Assembly (NCBI RefSeq): GCF_027579695.1
Contig: NC_083570.1
Span: 4,247,001-4,311,000 of the forward strand
Length of the DNA stretch: 64,000 nucleotides
Source of the DNA: Neoarius graeffei
Taxonomy: Eukaryota > Chordata > Actinopteri > Siluriformes > Ariidae
Direction of reading: 5' to 3'
The notes under the pieces are model-generated. The model had not been told where the DNA came from. It made no database searches and was given only the letters and a program-made list of their open reading frames with translations. Shown here in pieces: positions 62,295 through 64,000 of this stretch (positions are counted from its first letter, which is position 1; the number at the start of each line of letters is the position of its first letter). The position numbers and the translations under genes are program-made.

Positions 62295-62940
62295 TATACA
62301 CATCTGTTTGTCCCAGTTGTGTTCGTATATATGTTTTAAAAGTATAAGTCGTTTTGCTGAAGTTTCTCAGAACGAATTGGAAGTGACTGTTGTAATCTGT
62401 GTGTATGGTAAACCCTATTTTGATTGCTTCTCATTGCAAGAGGTTCACGAGTCTGACTCAAGGCGCATACAACTGGATGCTATAAATCTTACAGTGTCAC
62501 AGGATCAATTAATTTTTCAGTACTCCACTCAATTATTGATCCTCTGTTTGTGTAATTTTGTGTTAATGTGTGTGTTCCATGGGTGGAAGTGGTCTGTCCC
62601 AGAATAAAACTCCTCACGAATGCATGAACAGTCATGGATTGGAATACTACGTGCAGCCTTTCATTGACAGTTTATCAGGATGAATGGAGTGTCAACCTCA
62701 GTCTCGACCTTTCCTTGGAGATGGTTCTTTTGATGAAGGTATTTTGTTAAATGCTGGTGTGATGATAGATGTTAGAGTAGAAGATCCGACATGGGATTAG
62801 AACTATATTAGACATGCTAATGTTGAGAAAGTGGCGCAATCAGAAACCTGACTGAGAGCTTGCCCATATCATCTGTTAATGCATGTGTGCTGGCTTCACT
62901 TTCTTAGTAAACTCAACTGTGTTTTGAAAGAAAGAAAACA
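62295..62940. other. No gene recognised
   Basis: Ordinary AT-rich sequence. A 99-codon frame at 62308-62607 has no recognisable domain, and no splice context supports it. Confidence 0.5.
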
Positions 62941-63321
62941 CAACTTTATTCATCACACTCTTGTGAAATTTCCTCTCTGCATTTAACCCATCTGAAGCAG
63001 TGAACACACACATGCACACACACGTGAGCAATGAGCACACACACATACCCAGAGCAGTGGGCAGCCATGCTAACAGCGCCTGGGGAGCAGTTGGGAGTTC
63101 GGTGCCTCGCTCAAGGGCACCTCAGCCCAAGGCCGTCCCATATTAACCTAACCGCATGTCTTTGGACTGTGGGGGAAACCGGAGCACCCGGAGGAAACCC
63201 ACGCAGACACGGGGAGAACATGCAAACTACGCACAGAAAGGGCCCCGCCGGACACTGGGCTCGAACCCAGAACCTTCCTGATGTGAGGCGACCATGCTAA
63301 CCACTACACCACCGTGCCGCC
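62941..63321 (-). mobile_element. SINE, type 2 (different tail)
   Basis: The minus-strand head and core are as in the other SINEs, but the 3' module is GGGTTAAATGCAGAGAGGAA, ending near AAAGTTGTGTTTTC. Second example of the arrangement seen at 21916-22252. Confidence 0.85.
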
Positions 63322-63591
63322 AATGTTCTGTTCATATCTGCAAGTTTTATTCAGTGTTCCATCCCTCTGCAGACTAACTCATACGGAAGCAATGAGTGCC
63401 TCGATGCAGTCGCCATCAGTCCCGCCCAAGAGCCTGGCTCTCAGCCAGCTCTCCCTCATGAAAAGAATGTCAACACTTTTGCAGTCCACTCGAAGCAACT
63501 GCTGAAGCTGTTGAACTGCTAAACTGCTCAGAGCAAGCTGTGACACGTTGAGCGTATGTTTGAACAGCTAACCAGGTTTCTGAAGCATAAA
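63322..63591. other. No gene recognised
   Basis: Contains a 63-codon frame (63314-63505) with part in the SINE head and no known domain. Nothing else stands out. Confidence 0.45.
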
Positions 63592-63593
63592 TA

Positions 63594-63803
63594 TGAGGGC
63601 AAGTCGAAAGTTCTCAGACAGATGTTATAATTTCAAAAGGTGTGAAAAACATCCCCCAGAATTCTCCAAAGAAGGAATTCTCTGATGGAAACATCACTTG
63701 CAGAAGGGTTTAGACTTAAATGGAGGATATGTAGAGAAATAACTTTATTTTCATGAATAAATATTTTTTTCAGCTTGTCTTAGAACTTTTTGACTTCCCC
63801 TCG
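63594..63803. mobile_element. mariner-like MITE
   Basis: Left TGAGGGCAAGTCGAAAGTTC and right (reverse complement CGAGGGGAAGTCAAAAAGTT) inverted repeats, flanked by TA at 63592-63593 and 63804-63805. 210 bp, no transposase. The 3' part contains ATAACTTTATTTTCATGAAT. Confidence 0.8.
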
Positions 63804-64000
63804 TATTAAAATTTTAATCTGCTTCTGATCTCTCCAAAGTAACAGGTGTTAAAAAATACCAGAATGAATCCTGGACTGCTTTCTTTACGTGTTTTAAAAC
63901 TGGATGGGATGAACATGCACCACTGTCAGAGCTGATGTTACGGAAAATTAATCAACACCTTCTGACCAAACAGAACAGAGAACTGTATTGGATTTGTTGC

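Noticed and set aside
62308-62607. 99-codon frame
   Set aside because: AT-rich chance frame with no domain and no support from neighbouring features.

Overview
This window is nuclear DNA from a vertebrate, almost certainly a teleost fish. The evidence is the combination of V-SINE/DANA-like SINEs, Rex1-like and L2-like LINEs, several Tc1-like transposons, hAT and Harbinger relics, a Gmr1-like Ty3/gypsy family, and two finTRIM/TRIM16/TRIM25-type E3 ligase genes with the usual six coding exons. A catfish or other otophysan is only a guess, from the GAGATGAG tail of the SINEs. I see no bacterial operons, no CRISPR array and no rRNA or genuine tRNA genes.

Only two host genes look intact. TRIM A (+, 17288-21769, 578 aa) and TRIM B (-, 36373-48574, 572 aa) each encode RING, two B-boxes, a coiled coil and PRY-SPRY. 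They lie on the two arms of an old inverted duplication: arm A is about 16385-23190 and arm B about 34780-49640. The arms also share flanking sequence, a solo LTR, a SINE, a Gmr1-like 5' end and Tc1 remnants in intron 1. Two further TRIM-locus scraps (12880-13110 and 31612-31850) show that the family was once larger here.

Layout. 1-12782 is a stack of transposons: a Gmr1-like fragment holds a hAT MITE and a Tc1 element, and the Tc1 holds an L2 tail, a Rex1-like LINE (itself split by a DNA element) and a SINE. Two head-to-head Gmr1-like relics follow. 12783-16384 has a TRIM exon relic, a ZBED-like hAT, a Tc1 fragment and a SINE split by a MITE. 16385-23190 is arm A. 23190-34780 is the spacer, with an L2-like LINE, a second Tc1 carrying a second Rex1-like LINE, a large terminal-inverted-repeat element with a nested palindromic element, and a third Tc1 family. 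34780-49640 is arm B, whose intron 1 holds a nearly complete Gmr1-like retrotransposon (42724-47674; identical 5-bp target duplication; both LTRs). 49640-64000 holds SINEs, a Tf1/sushi-type LTR with a short piece of gag, hAT relics, a Harbinger-like element with a THAP exon, a RecQ-type helicase relic and a mariner MITE.

Most notable: the Gmr1-like element has integrase upstream of reverse transcriptase, and its empty target site survives in arm A. The sushi-type LTR has a likely self-priming site and a tRNA-like sequence at its 3' end. A small transposon relic carries a RecQ-type helicase fragment between 12-bp direct repeats.
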